Below, one piece after another: positions 24,231 through 31,751 of a stretch of 46,251 bases of DNA. Position numbers and translations under genes: made by a program. The stretch spans positions 1-46,251 of the IMG/VR virus record IMGVR_UViG_3300014820_000002. The stretch is one strand, 5' to 3'. Under the pieces are notes generated by a model. The model was not told the DNA's origin. It saw nothing but the letters and a program-made list of their open reading frames with translations, and searched no databases. Position 1 is the first letter of the stretch. Every line of letters begins with the position of its first letter. The DNA comes from a virus.

Positions 24231-24272
24231 AAAAAGTTACTAAAAATAATTTTAAAAAAAGTTATAAAATAA

Positions 24273-24304
24273 TTTGTTAGTATCAAAAATGATACTATAT
24301 TTAC
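24273..24304 (+). promoter_or_regulatory. Host-type promoter overlapped by a palindromic operator
   Basis: TTTG at 24273-24276 and TATATTTA at 24296-24303, 19 nt apart, fit the Bacteroidota -33/-7 layout (last G replaced by A). Between them lies a perfect palindrome AGTATCA-AAAA-TGATACT (24279-24296). Repressor binding would block the promoter. The HTH gene two positions downstream is the natural candidate for autoregulation. Confidence 0.7.
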
Positions 24305-24352
24305 ATAACAATTAAAGCAGGCGGCAACTGGGTAAATACGGCGAAAAATAAA

Positions 24353-24622
24353 ATGACAACTTCAAACACACTTACTCAAGAAGAGTTAAGAAATTCAACA
24401 ACTTCAAATTTTGTTATTTTCTGGGATGGCATCGAAATGCCAACTACAAAAGGCGGTGCAATTAATTCTAAAGGTGGCATTATTTTAACAGCTTTTATCC
24501 CCGAATTAAATAAACATGTGGAGCATAGAAGCAATAATAATCATGGATGGAAAGGCTATTCATTTGGTGATGACAAGCCTCTTCCAAATGAAATTTCAAA
24601 AAGATTAAAATATAAATATTAA
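24353..24622 (+). CDS. Hypothetical 89-aa protein of a regulated cassette
   Basis: Small soluble protein: a polar N-terminus (TTSNTLTQEELRNSTTSNF), a beta-like core (VIFWDGIEMPTTKGGAINSK), and a basic C-terminus. No domain recognised. It is transcribed from the operator-controlled promoter at 24273, together with the HTH gene 6 nt downstream. The cassette interrupts the tail genes and has its own terminator, so it is probably a moron expressed in the prophage. It could be the toxin or effector of a regulated pair. Confidence 0.65.
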   Translation: MTTSNTLTQEELRNSTTSNFVIFWDGIEMPTTKGGAINSKGGIILTAFIPELNKHVEHRSNNNHGWKGYSFGDDKPLPNEISKRLKYKY

Positions 24623-24628
24623 TCGAAC

Positions 24629-24973
24629 ATGAACGAAAAAGTATTACTCGAAGCCCGAAAATTAATTTCGGGTTTTTTAAAAAACCGCCGTGAAGAATTG
24701 AAAATATCACAGGCCGCCCTTTCTGAAAAAACAGGACTTGGAATTGCGACAATAAAACGTATGGAAGATGCAAAATTCTGGCCTGGATTAAAACAATATT
24801 TAATCGTATGTGAAGCTCTGCACCTGTTCCCCGCAATTGCTGAAATGGAGGCGGATGAAGCCTTTGCAAATGAATTGCGTAAAAACTGGACAGCCAAACC
24901 AAAAGCAATGAGCATTGAAGATGCTTTAAAATTAAAACAGCAACGTTATAATAGAGACGGCCAACATAACTAA
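24629..24973 (+). CDS. HTH regulator (Cro/C1-type Xre)
   Basis: 114 aa. The HTH covers about residues 15-68: LKNRREELKISQAALSEKTG, then LGIATIKRMEDAKFWP, a standard Xre helix 2-turn-helix 3 pattern. The C-terminus is a short helical tail (FANELRKNWTAKPKAMSIED). No peptidase or RecA-cleavage motif, so it is not a LexA-type repressor. It likely binds AGTATCA-N4-TGATACT at 24279-24296 and regulates its own operon. Confidence 0.85.
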   Translation: MNEKVLLEARKLISGFLKNRREELKISQAALSEKTGLGIATIKRMEDAKFWPGLKQYLIVCEALHLFPAIAEMEADEAFANELRKNWTAKPKAMSIEDALKLKQQRYNRDGQHN

Positions 24974-24982
24974 TTTACGACA

Positions 24983-25010
24983 CCCCTGGGTTTTCTACCT
25001 CGGGGCTTTT
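24983..25010 (+). terminator. Terminator ending the HTH cassette
   Basis: CCCC-T-GGGT-TTTC-TACCT-CGGGG followed by CTTTT. Closely related in sequence to 17051-17077, and likewise followed within a few bases by a TTTGTCC module. Confidence 0.85.
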
Positions 25011-25012
25011 CG

Positions 25013-25050
25013 TTTGTCCTTTTCCCCCTACCCTGTTCCTTTTACTTTCG
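25013..25050 (+). promoter_or_regulatory. Late promoter module 6 (TTTGTCC / TACTTTCG)
   Basis: TTTGTCCTTTTC at 25013 and TACTTTCG at 25043-25050. Start codon at 25055, 4 nt downstream, as in modules 1 and 2. Confidence 0.8.
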
Positions 25051-25054
25051 GTAC

Positions 25055-25927
25055 ATGATCACAGTTAATCTTTATCAGCCTGGTAAAATAAATTGTACCA
25101 TTCAGTTCCCTGCAGCCTGGGACGATCTTTTTCCGGAAGAGGTAATGGAGATCAGCAGGCAGCAACTGCAGGATGGTAATGATCAGTACAAGGCCCGTGC
25201 AGCCATCTTAAAATTCATAATAAAATTCAGGGCAAAAATTACTAAGCAAAAATTTAATCCGGATTGGTTTAATTTAATTGATGCAGAGCAGGCCGTAGTA
25301 AATGGATATCCATTGCTCGATTTTATTTATGATGGTAACACACTCACAAAGCCCCCGGAGAATTGTATAACACATCGTACATCGTACTTCTTACATCGTA
25401 CTTCTTATTACGGTCCCGGAACAACATTTGAAAATTTAACCGTTGGTGAATTTGAAGATGCAGAACAATTGTACGGCGGATTTTTTAATGATCCTGATGG
25501 TAAACCACTGGCCCATCTTGCAGCTATTTTATGGCGGCCCAAAACAAAGCGCTTTGGCTCAAGCTTTGGCGGCACAAGGCTTCCATACATTTCATATAAT
25601 TATAAATCTGCATCCTACAAAACTTACAACGCAGAAAAAAGGATTCCTGATTTTTTAAAATTAGAACCCTGCAGGTTGTATGCAATTTATACCTGGTACA
25701 CCGGCTGCAGAAATCAATTGCCTTTACTATTTCCAAAAATACACGAACATCATGGCGATAAATCCGGCAAGCCTGATATCATGGCGTTCACAAATTGTAT
25801 TCATGCCGGCGCCGGTCCTAAAAATGGAACCCGTCAGCAGATCCGCCTGTTAAAATTATCTGAGTTTATGTACGACATGGAACAGGAAGCAAAAAAAATA
25901 ATAGAAAAACCTCAACCACATGAGTGA
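25055..25927 (+). CDS. Hypothetical 290-aa tail-module protein
   Basis: The start at 25055 is fixed by the promoter module ending at 25050. The N-terminal 110 residues form a folded domain (VNLYQPGKINCTIQFPAAWD, then KARAAILKFIIKFRAK). Around residues 105-118 a CATCGTACTTCTTA-type DNA repeat encodes THRTSYFLHRTSYY, an insertion that interrupts the fold. The C-terminal part has LYAIYTWYTGCRNQLPLLFP. No family recognised. It overlaps the next gene by 8 nt and belongs to the tail-assembly operon. A tail chaperone or adaptor role is possible by position. Confidence 0.65.
   Translation: MITVNLYQPGKINCTIQFPAAWDDLFPEEVMEISRQQLQDGNDQYKARAAILKFIIKFRAKITKQKFNPDWFNLIDAEQAVVNGYPLLDFIYDGNTLTKPPENCITHRTSYFLHRTSYYGPGTTFENLTVGEFEDAEQLYGGFFNDPDGKPLAHLAAILWRPKTKRFGSSFGGTRLPYISYNYKSASYKTYNAEKRIPDFLKLEPCRLYAIYTWYTGCRNQLPLLFPKIHEHHGDKSGKPDIMAFTNCIHAGAGPKNGTRQQIRLLKLSEFMYDMEQEAKKIIEKPQPHE
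25371..25408 (+). repeat. ACATCGTACTTCTT-type short repeat inside a gene
   Basis: CATCGTAC occurs three times in 38 bases, with CTTCTTA spacers, in frame with the 290-aa gene (encodes HRTSYFLHRTSY). Low-complexity repeats of this type occur between genes in Bacteroidota chromosomes. Here it has entered a coding frame without breaking it. Confidence 0.85.
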
Positions 25928-26471
25928 TAAAAATAATGTAAGCGGATACATTGATTACTTCCGCCAGCTCGCAGTGATGCATAAAGATATCCGTCATGAT
26001 CCGGCCAGTGAAGACGGTGACGGTGATGTGTTAGCAAAAAAATTTACAAAATTTTCTTCTGACGAAATTATAGACGGCCTCAGCAGATCCATTGGCTTCC
26101 CTGCATTGTGCATAGAGCTATATGAAAGCACAAGCGAATCACAAATTGTTTATGATGTTTGTCTGAAGCCAAGAGGATCCTTTATGGTAATTGATAAACC
26201 TGCAGATAAATCTTTTTCGGCAGAGCAGGCATGTTACGAAAAAACAGAAGAGATAATATTATCGTTGTTGCAGCGGATATGGCAGGATCATTATAAACCC
26301 GGTGTCGATCGCTGTGAAACTCCATTCAGAGAAATTGACCTGGCTAAATTAAATATCATTCCTGTTGGCCCTCTTTTTTCCGGAGTGTATGGATGGCGCT
26401 GTGAGTTTGATTTTGAATTTCAAAAAACAGTTGATATCGCAAAGGCCCCTGAGGAAGGAACATTTATATAA
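25920..26471 (+). CDS. Hypothetical 183-aa tail-assembly protein
   Basis: The N-terminal half is helical (NNVSGYIDYFRQLAVMHKDI), with a beta segment in the middle (KPRGSFMVIDKPADKSFSAE). The C-terminus (LNIIPVGPLFSGVYGWRCEF and DFEF) resembles the fold of small tail-terminator or completion proteins. No certain family. It overlaps the preceding gene by 8 nt and is followed by a REP element and the next tail gene. Confidence 0.6.
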   Translation: MSDKNNVSGYIDYFRQLAVMHKDIRHDPASEDGDGDVLAKKFTKFSSDEIIDGLSRSIGFPALCIELYESTSESQIVYDVCLKPRGSFMVIDKPADKSFSAEQACYEKTEEIILSLLQRIWQDHYKPGVDRCETPFREIDLAKLNIIPVGPLFSGVYGWRCEFDFEFQKTVDIAKAPEEGTFI

Positions 26472-26502
26472 GATGATTAACTAACAATTTTAAAAGAACA
26501 AG

Positions 26503-26537
26503 TTCCCTCTCCTTTGGAGAGGGCGGAGGGTGAGGTT
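26503..26537 (+). repeat. REP-like palindrome, family A
   Basis: CCCTCTCC-TTT-GGAGAGGG, then CGGAGGGTGAGGTT, almost identical to 7533-7573. It ends directly at the next start codon and would otherwise be read as MERAEGEV. It is the closest approach of a REP to a start codon in this genome. Confidence 0.9.
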
Positions 26538-26984
26538 ATGTACGGAGATTTAAAAATGACATTTCAACTGCAGTGCCTGCAGGAATACAATGCAAGCGTT
26601 ATTGCAACAATGAAAATTCTTGCAAAGCGGCTGGGGATAGGCGTTACAGATGATGCAATAAATTCTCTTGCATACCGTGCATATCAACGCGGTGCCGGAG
26701 CTTCATCACAATTATCATTTCTGCAGTATTTGCGAATGGTAGATATGGGTGTTGGCCGCGGCCATCCATTGGGAGGATTAAGATCAACAAGAATAAACCT
26801 GCAGGCTTCAAAAGGCGGAGGGCTTGCACAGGTAAAAGATAATATCCGCAAGCCAAAAAAAATATATTCAAAAGTGGCTTACGGAAAACTAACATATCTG
26901 CAAAACAAATTATTGCATGGCTACACAGAAGAAGCGATTGCAATGCTAAAACAACAAATGCAAAATGGAACTACTGCTAATTAA
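26538..26984 (+). CDS. Hypothetical 148-aa tail-module protein
   Basis: The start at 26538 (MYGDLKMTFQLQCLQEYNAS) is chosen over 26514, which lies inside the REP element. Helical N-terminus (VIATMKILAKRLGIGVTDDA), Gly-rich middle (GVGRGHPLGGLRSTRINLQA) and basic C-terminus with KKIYSKVAYGKLTYLQNKLL. No known domain. It overlaps the receptor-binding gene by 20 nt. Confidence 0.65.
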   Translation: MYGDLKMTFQLQCLQEYNASVIATMKILAKRLGIGVTDDAINSLAYRAYQRGAGASSQLSFLQYLRMVDMGVGRGHPLGGLRSTRINLQASKGGGLAQVKDNIRKPKKIYSKVAYGKLTYLQNKLLHGYTEEAIAMLKQQMQNGTTAN

Positions 26985-29136
26985 AACACCCTACGAAATA
27001 AGTTTTTCCGGTAACCCGGTTGCATTTTCATTTGCCATCACTCCGTACAGATCTGCGGAGCAACAATTAAATCTTACCATAATTGTGCGCACAGAAATTG
27101 AAGAAGTTTTTGGCAGTAATATTTTTACTGAAGCAAAAGAATCTGTGTACAGTCCATTAAAAGATGGATCAGTAACAACGCCGCTGCAAACGGTTTTGCG
27201 TAGTTACCTAACACAATATATTCCGCCACTTACGCAGGCGCTCGCCATAAATATAACAGGCCAGGTAAAACGTTTTCGCATTACATATCGTTTGCTAAAT
27301 GATAATGTACTCGTTACCGGATCAGTAAATACCAGCGATATCTTTTATATTATAAAAGGCGGCATGAGCTTTCAGGAGTGGCACCCTAATAAATATTTTA
27401 CCCAGGTGATAGTGAATGATAAACCATTCCTTCGATTCGCTGCAAAAAGAGAAAAAGTTTTTGCATCAGAAAATAAATACCTCTCCTGGTTGTATCCGTA
27501 CGATGATGATCTTGATCAAAATATTTATTACAACATCGGTTTTAATGATGGCACAGAATTAGGCGAAACATTATTTGCAACACTGCCATCAGTAAAATGG
27601 CAATTAAATACTACGCCTGCAGGCTTTGATCAACTTGCATTAGGCCCGCTTGTACCGGTTGATAAATACGCAGTGTGGTACAGCGTTTCAGTAAAAAATA
27701 CAAATGATGTTGTTATCTGCAACGCACAAAAATTTTATTTAGATTACCGTCAATTTTATAAAACAAGTGATCTTCTTTTTACATCCTCCATCGGCGGAAT
27801 TGAAACCGTAAGGCTTCGCGGGATCATTGATGCGCAAACAGAATACGATAGAATAAATGCAGATCGTGTAACAGCGCCTGAATATTTTTCGCATGGAATT
27901 ATTGATACTGCAAACGAAAATATTTTCAATGCTGAGCTGGAAAAATTTACCGGCGATACCGGTTTCCTTCCGCTCGATGCGCTCGACCGGTTGCGTGACC
28001 TGGTGAATAATAAAAATGTTTTCGAAATAAAAAACAACAGGCTTGTACCGGTAAATATTGTTAGTAAAAATGATAAATGGTACACCAACAAACAAAGTCT
28101 TTATTCGCACATTGTAGAGTGGCAGAATGCATTTAAAAACGAATACTACTCGCCTGCAGGAACGATCAACACAGGCGTGTGCCCGGCAGTAGAAAAATTG
28201 CAGGTACGGCAAACCGGCAGCGACAAACTTACCATCGCCTGGGCTTTGGAAACCGGTTACGATAAAATTGAAATTGTTATTGATAACGGCACCACCCGGG
28301 AAACTTTTATTGCCTTAGGCAATCATGGCCAGGTAGAAAGATTATTTGTAAACCCTGCACCTGCAGGCGGTACAGCAAATGTTTCTGTAGAAGCAAAAAC
28401 AATTTGTAATGATCTGGTAGATCCCGCAGACAAAGGGCCTAAAACAACGATTGTAATTTTAGTAAGCGCAAACGTTGCACCAATAGCTAATGATGATTAT
28501 TATTCATTAGTCCGTGGTTATACAACAGATGTAATTTTAAAAGGCAGTGTGTTGGCAAATGATTATGATGCCAATGGAGATCCCGTGGCCGTGATACCCA
28601 ATAGCGGTGCAACATTGAAGGGCGGAACATACAATATTGATGCTGCCGGCATTATTACCTACAGGCCGCCATCCGGTGCATTTACCGGCGTTGATAATTT
28701 TATTTACACAGTCACTGAAACATCCGGAGCAACGCCGTTAACAGCATTAGCAGTGGTTTATATAACAGTTGGTAGCGGCATCACCGGCCCTACCGGTATT
28801 GTGTATGTAAAACAAACTGTTCGCAATTCGCAAACAATTTTATTATCTTTATTTAGTCGACAAGACAATGGCGAGGTATGGCTTGAATATTACAGCGATG
28901 CCGCAGGCACACAGCCTTTAGATGTTACCGGCCTTGGCCTTACAGTTAATGTAGATAATGAAATACAGATAGAGCATGTAAGCGATGTTACAACACACCT
29001 TGTAATAAATGCAGTAGGTATAGATCAAAGAATTTATACAGGCTGGCTATTTAGAGACCTTAGAAGAGATGGTCAACACGTTCATGATTTTGTTTATTAT
29101 TTTTTAAAGCCCGGTGTAGGTTACCAGGTAATATAA
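26965..29136 (+). CDS. Large tail-tip / receptor-binding protein with Ig-like domains
   Basis: 723 aa. The N-terminal 370 residues are an assembly domain rich in beta strands. Residues about 405-500 form a fibronectin III-like domain (VEKLQVRQTGSDKLTIAWAL). Residues about 505-610 form a cadherin-like Ig domain with NDDYYSLVRGYTTDVILKGS, VLANDYDANGDPV and FIYTVTETSG, a pattern of the Big_9/VCBS-type adhesion domains. A C-terminal domain ends FLKPGVGYQVI. Such modules bind carbohydrate or protein on the cell surface. As the last gene of the tail operon it is the best candidate for the tip that contacts the host. Confidence 0.75.
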   Translation: MELLLIKTPYEISFSGNPVAFSFAITPYRSAEQQLNLTIIVRTEIEEVFGSNIFTEAKESVYSPLKDGSVTTPLQTVLRSYLTQYIPPLTQALAINITGQVKRFRITYRLLNDNVLVTGSVNTSDIFYIIKGGMSFQEWHPNKYFTQVIVNDKPFLRFAAKREKVFASENKYLSWLYPYDDDLDQNIYYNIGFNDGTELGETLFATLPSVKWQLNTTPAGFDQLALGPLVPVDKYAVWYSVSVKNTNDVVICNAQKFYLDYRQFYKTSDLLFTSSIGGIETVRLRGIIDAQTEYDRINADRVTAPEYFSHGIIDTANENIFNAELEKFTGDTGFLPLDALDRLRDLVNNKNVFEIKNNRLVPVNIVSKNDKWYTNKQSLYSHIVEWQNAFKNEYYSPAGTINTGVCPAVEKLQVRQTGSDKLTIAWALETGYDKIEIVIDNGTTRETFIALGNHGQVERLFVNPAPAGGTANVSVEAKTICNDLVDPADKGPKTTIVILVSANVAPIANDDYYSLVRGYTTDVILKGSVLANDYDANGDPVAVIPNSGATLKGGTYNIDAAGIITYRPPSGAFTGVDNFIYTVTETSGATPLTALAVVYITVGSGITGPTGIVYVKQTVRNSQTILLSLFSRQDNGEVWLEYYSDAAGTQPLDVTGLGLTVNVDNEIQIEHVSDVTTHLVINAVGIDQRIYTGWLFRDLRRDGQHVHDFVYYFLKPGVGYQVI

Positions 29137-29140
29137 GTTT

Positions 29141-29173
29141 CTTCGTCATTGCGAGGAGGCACGACGAAGCAAT
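29141..29173. repeat. CTTCGTC/GACGAAG dispersed palindrome
   Basis: CTTCGTC (29141) pairs with GACGAAG (29163-29169), and ATTGC with GCAAT in the same element (CATTGCGAGGAGGCACGACG). Palindromes built on CGTCATTGCGAGG recur between genes in many bacterial genomes. One copy here, after the tail-tip gene. Could form a weak terminator. Confidence 0.8.
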
Positions 29174-29218
29174 CTCATATCAGCAATAAAAATTGTATTT
29201 TGTATAAAATATAATTTT

Positions 29219-29758
29219 ATGATCAGGATCTTGACATTACTATTTTTTGTTCCTCTTTTTTGTTCTGCACAGGATGTACTTCCAAAAAATGTAGAGGGTA
29301 AATATGAATTTACAGAAGTGGTAAACGTTGACAGCGCAAACGCTGATAAACTTTACAGCCGTGCAAAAATATTTATTGTAGATGCATTTAAATCGGGCAA
29401 GGATGTTACGCAATTAAATGATGATGCAAGCAAAACCGTGATCGGAAAAGGAATAATTCAGATCTCTTTTAAAAGTTTAATAGGCTCTGCTGATAAGAAG
29501 CTTGTAAATTTTAAATTAACGATCCAATGTAAAGATGGTCGTTATAAATACACGCTAACAAATTTTGTTCTTGAAATGATTGGGCCTAATTATAATGACA
29601 GCGCCCCATTGGAAGATGAAGAGAGAATTAAAAAGCACATGCTCGGAAAAAAACAAACCGCAGAACTTTTCGATCAACTTAATGAAAAAATAAAAGCATT
29701 GATCACAAATCTAAAAAATACAATGGCTGGCAAAACTTCAAGCACTAAGGATTGGTGA
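29219..29758 (+). CDS. Exported DUF4468-like protein (moron)
   Basis: 179 aa. Residues 1-18 are a Sec signal peptide (MIRILTLLFFVPLFCSAQ). The mature part fits DUF4468, a Bacteroidota family of exported TBP-fold proteins (EFTEVVNVDSANADKLYSRA, VTQLNDDASKTVIGKGIIQI). The role of the family is unknown. It stands after the tail operon, and its 3' end overlaps the convergent BRCT gene by 14 nt. Such lone exported genes are typical host-fitness or exclusion additions to prophages. The DUF assignment is from memory of the pattern. Confidence 0.75.
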   Translation: MIRILTLLFFVPLFCSAQDVLPKNVEGKYEFTEVVNVDSANADKLYSRAKIFIVDAFKSGKDVTQLNDDASKTVIGKGIIQISFKSLIGSADKKLVNFKLTIQCKDGRYKYTLTNFVLEMIGPNYNDSAPLEDEERIKKHMLGKKQTAELFDQLNEKIKALITNLKNTMAGKTSSTKDW

Positions 29759-30119
29759 TTCCAATTAAATGCAGGTATGGTAAAGTTTCCAGATTAAAAA
29801 CTCTTTCATTCATCACAACTAATAATTTACCAGAGGCAAGTATATCAATTACTTTTTCCATCTTGGATGGTCCGGGCTTTTTACCGATTACTACAACATC
29901 TGTTTTACCACTCACCTGCTGATCTACATCACCGCCTAATGTTTGCACAAGGTATGCTGCAGTTTGCCTGTCCCATCCTTCGAGATCGCCGGTAAAAACT
30001 ACTTTCTGTTTATAAAATGGATTCCCTACCGGAGCGTTCTCTGGCTTACAAACCAAAAAAGAAGGACCCAATTGTTTGTATTCAAATTGTGTAAGCATGC
30101 ATTCATATTTAAAAATCAA
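29745..30119 (-). CDS. BRCT-domain protein
   Basis: 124 aa. A single BRCT domain from about residue 35: KVVFTGDLEGWDRQTAAYLV, QTLGGDVDQQVSGKTDVVVI and the usual continuation. The pattern of FTG, GG-V and TD-V is characteristic. BRCT domains of bacterial DNA ligases and exonuclease partners bind DNA ends and proteins. Lone small BRCT proteins are less common. It lies at the edge of the regulatory block on the minus strand, converging on the exported gene, so it is likely expressed with the lysogeny genes. Function inferred only at domain level. Confidence 0.8.
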   Translation of the reverse strand: MIFKYECMLTQFEYKQLGPSFLVCKPENAPVGNPFYKQKVVFTGDLEGWDRQTAAYLVQTLGGDVDQQVSGKTDVVVIGKKPGPSKMEKVIDILASGKLLVVMNERVFNLETLPYLHLIGITNP

Positions 30120-30164
30120 AACTTAATTGTTTGTGCGTAGTAACTTTGCGCCTCCATACAACTC

Positions 30165-30557
30165 TCAAGCAGTTTTTTTGTGCGCAGGTTTTACCAATGT
30201 AGAAATAGTTGCCTGCTGGCTTTCAATAGTTCGTTGCTGGCTCTGCAGCAATTCGACAAGCGTTTCTTTATTTATATAAATGCCCTGTTCTTCTGCAACA
30301 GTATTTTTTTTGAAAGTATTAACATGATCTTTTTTTGGTGATTGTTTCCATTTATAAAGATCGATACCGAGGCCTTTTAATTTTAATTTTAGATCATAAT
30401 CCAATACTCCGTTATTAGCCTCTGCCTTACGTTTCAGCCGGTTAAGATGTTGTCGACTCATGCCAATAAATGCAACAAATTCTTCTATGGTTTTATAGTC
30501 AAATTTGATTATGAGATTAAGTAAATCTAATTCCGTTTCTAAATTATTAACACCCAT
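30165..30557 (-). CDS. Repressor candidate (HTH, phage-type)
   Basis: 130 aa. The N-terminal HTH is LIIKFDYKTIEEFVAFIGMS then RQHLNRLKRKAE (about residues 15-50). The middle is basic, and the C-terminal part is helical with Gln-rich SQQRTIESQQATISTL (possible oligomer coil). It is transcribed divergently from the early genes across a 104-bp control region. This is the standard place for a phage repressor. It has no RecA-type cleavage domain, so induction could depend on the antirepressor at 17210. Confidence 0.75.
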   Translation of the reverse strand: MGVNNLETELDLLNLIIKFDYKTIEEFVAFIGMSRQHLNRLKRKAEANNGVLDYDLKLKLKGLGIDLYKWKQSPKKDHVNTFKKNTVAEEQGIYINKETLVELLQSQQRTIESQQATISTLVKPAHKKTA

Positions 30558-30661
30558 GTGGATAAATTAATTATGTTACAATGTGGAACATATCGGAATA
30601 TTATGTTACGTTTGTTTCCGTTATGATTTTGTAACGTAAACGTAATATAAAACTTTTAATA
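30558..30661. promoter_or_regulatory. Divergent early/repressor control region
   Basis: 104 bases between the repressor candidate (minus) and the first early gene (plus). A 21-bp imperfect palindrome TATGTT-N9-AACATA at 30572-30592, and an inverted pair TTACGTTT (30606-30613) / AAACGTAA (30638-30645). The AAACGTAAC word recurs at 18245 beside the antirepressor operon, so one regulator could act at both sites. Confidence 0.65.
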
Positions 30662-30874
30662 ATGCAAATAGCCGGAAGGATGGTAAACGTGGGAGAGGAA
30701 GAAATTAACAATTGGAAAACTTATTTCAACCTACAAGGCACCAAAACACATTTTGAACGCAATAAAAAAACACCACGTCAAACCTTGTTGCGGGTACTAA
30801 ATACTGGTACAGGAAAAGAAAGTGTAATAAAAAAAATAAGGGCTTACATGCTTAAACAATCCCAAACCGCTTAG
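30662..30874 (+). CDS. Hypothetical 70-aa early protein
   Basis: MQIAGRMVNVGEEEINNWKT, then FNLQGTKTHFERNKKTPRQT, basic and soluble; the middle could be a small HTH. It is the first gene to the right of the divergent control region and shares its last base with the next start codon (TAGTG). By position it could be a Cro-like or early regulator, though no strong motif supports this. Confidence 0.6.
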   Translation: MQIAGRMVNVGEEEINNWKTYFNLQGTKTHFERNKKTPRQTLLRVLNTGTGKESVIKKIRAYMLKQSQTA

Positions 30875-31260
30875 TGCTTACACTCCACTATACGGTAAAT
30901 GCAAACGGCAAACTCTTTAACGATTGCTTTAATGATATAAGGCCCAGCCAGGAGTTTTATCATCCCGGCGCTGAGGCACAAATAATTTACAAAAGCATGA
31001 ACATGGGCATAGGAAAAATAATTGCAGTGCGCACATTTCCTTTTAGCAAGATCAGTGATCTGCTGTCATATTTAAACATTGGCCATCATGCTGCCTACCA
31101 GGCAGAAATGTTAAAAAGATACAATCACGGATCTGTAACTCCCGATTTTAAACTTGATCAATTAGTAATTGCATACACGCAAAGAAATTATGAAGTACAG
31201 AGCGAACTATTAACCGAGTGGTGGAAATCTAAAACCCCTGCTGATCATGAAAATGCTTAA
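30874..31260 (+). CDS. Hypothetical 128-aa early protein
   Basis: Starts with GTG at 30874, overlapping the preceding stop. No other start is near. It has an ordered-looking N-terminal half (LTLHYTVNANGKLFNDCFND) and a helical C-terminus (FKLDQLVIAYTQRNYEVQSE). No recognised domain. Part of the early operon with short gaps. Confidence 0.6.
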   Translation: MLTLHYTVNANGKLFNDCFNDIRPSQEFYHPGAEAQIIYKSMNMGIGKIIAVRTFPFSKISDLLSYLNIGHHAAYQAEMLKRYNHGSVTPDFKLDQLVIAYTQRNYEVQSELLTEWWKSKTPADHENA

Positions 31261-31280
31261 ACTATTAAAACTTTTATTTT

Positions 31281-31733
31281 ATGCTATATAATTTTATCGA
31301 AACTCAAATTACCGATTGCTATGTATCGCCAAACCTTTGCCAACAGCTTGTTATAGCAGGCTTTGATATTGAAACGGCATACAGTTGGAAAATTTTTCCC
31401 ACTGTATGTTATATAGATGTAACACAAAGGTTTGATCCCGATGATTATTATACAGGTTTGCAGGAAATAGAAAAATTAAATCCTGCTGATTGCATATTGC
31501 CGGCATTTTCAATTAAGGATTGCGAAAAATTTTTACCCGAACTGCTGCTTACCACCCGGCAATTTGAATACACCGCATCACTCACAAATATTTATTCAGA
31601 AGTTGAAGAGGCCGTTGCTAACCGGTTGCCGGATGTGTTTGCGCAATTGCTGTTGAATGCATTAAAAAAGAGGGCCATTAGCATAGAAAAAATAATGCAG
31701 AATTACGGAAGGGAGTGCACAAAAAAGTCTTAA
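31281..31733 (+). CDS. Hypothetical 150-aa early protein
   Basis: Soluble, mixed alpha/beta (MLYNFIETQITDCYVSPNLC, SWKIFPTVCYIDVTQRFDPD). The second half (LPAFSIKDCEKFLPELLLTT) and C-terminal helices (EEAVANRLPDVFAQLLLNAL) look folded. It follows its neighbour by 20 nt. No family recognised. Confidence 0.65.
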   Translation: MLYNFIETQITDCYVSPNLCQQLVIAGFDIETAYSWKIFPTVCYIDVTQRFDPDDYYTGLQEIEKLNPADCILPAFSIKDCEKFLPELLLTTRQFEYTASLTNIYSEVEEAVANRLPDVFAQLLLNALKKRAISIEKIMQNYGRECTKKS

Positions 31734-31751
31734 TCATAAACCAAAATAAAA

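Noticed and set aside
26514-26537. Upstream ATG of the 148-aa tail gene
   Set aside because: Its codons are the REP element itself.
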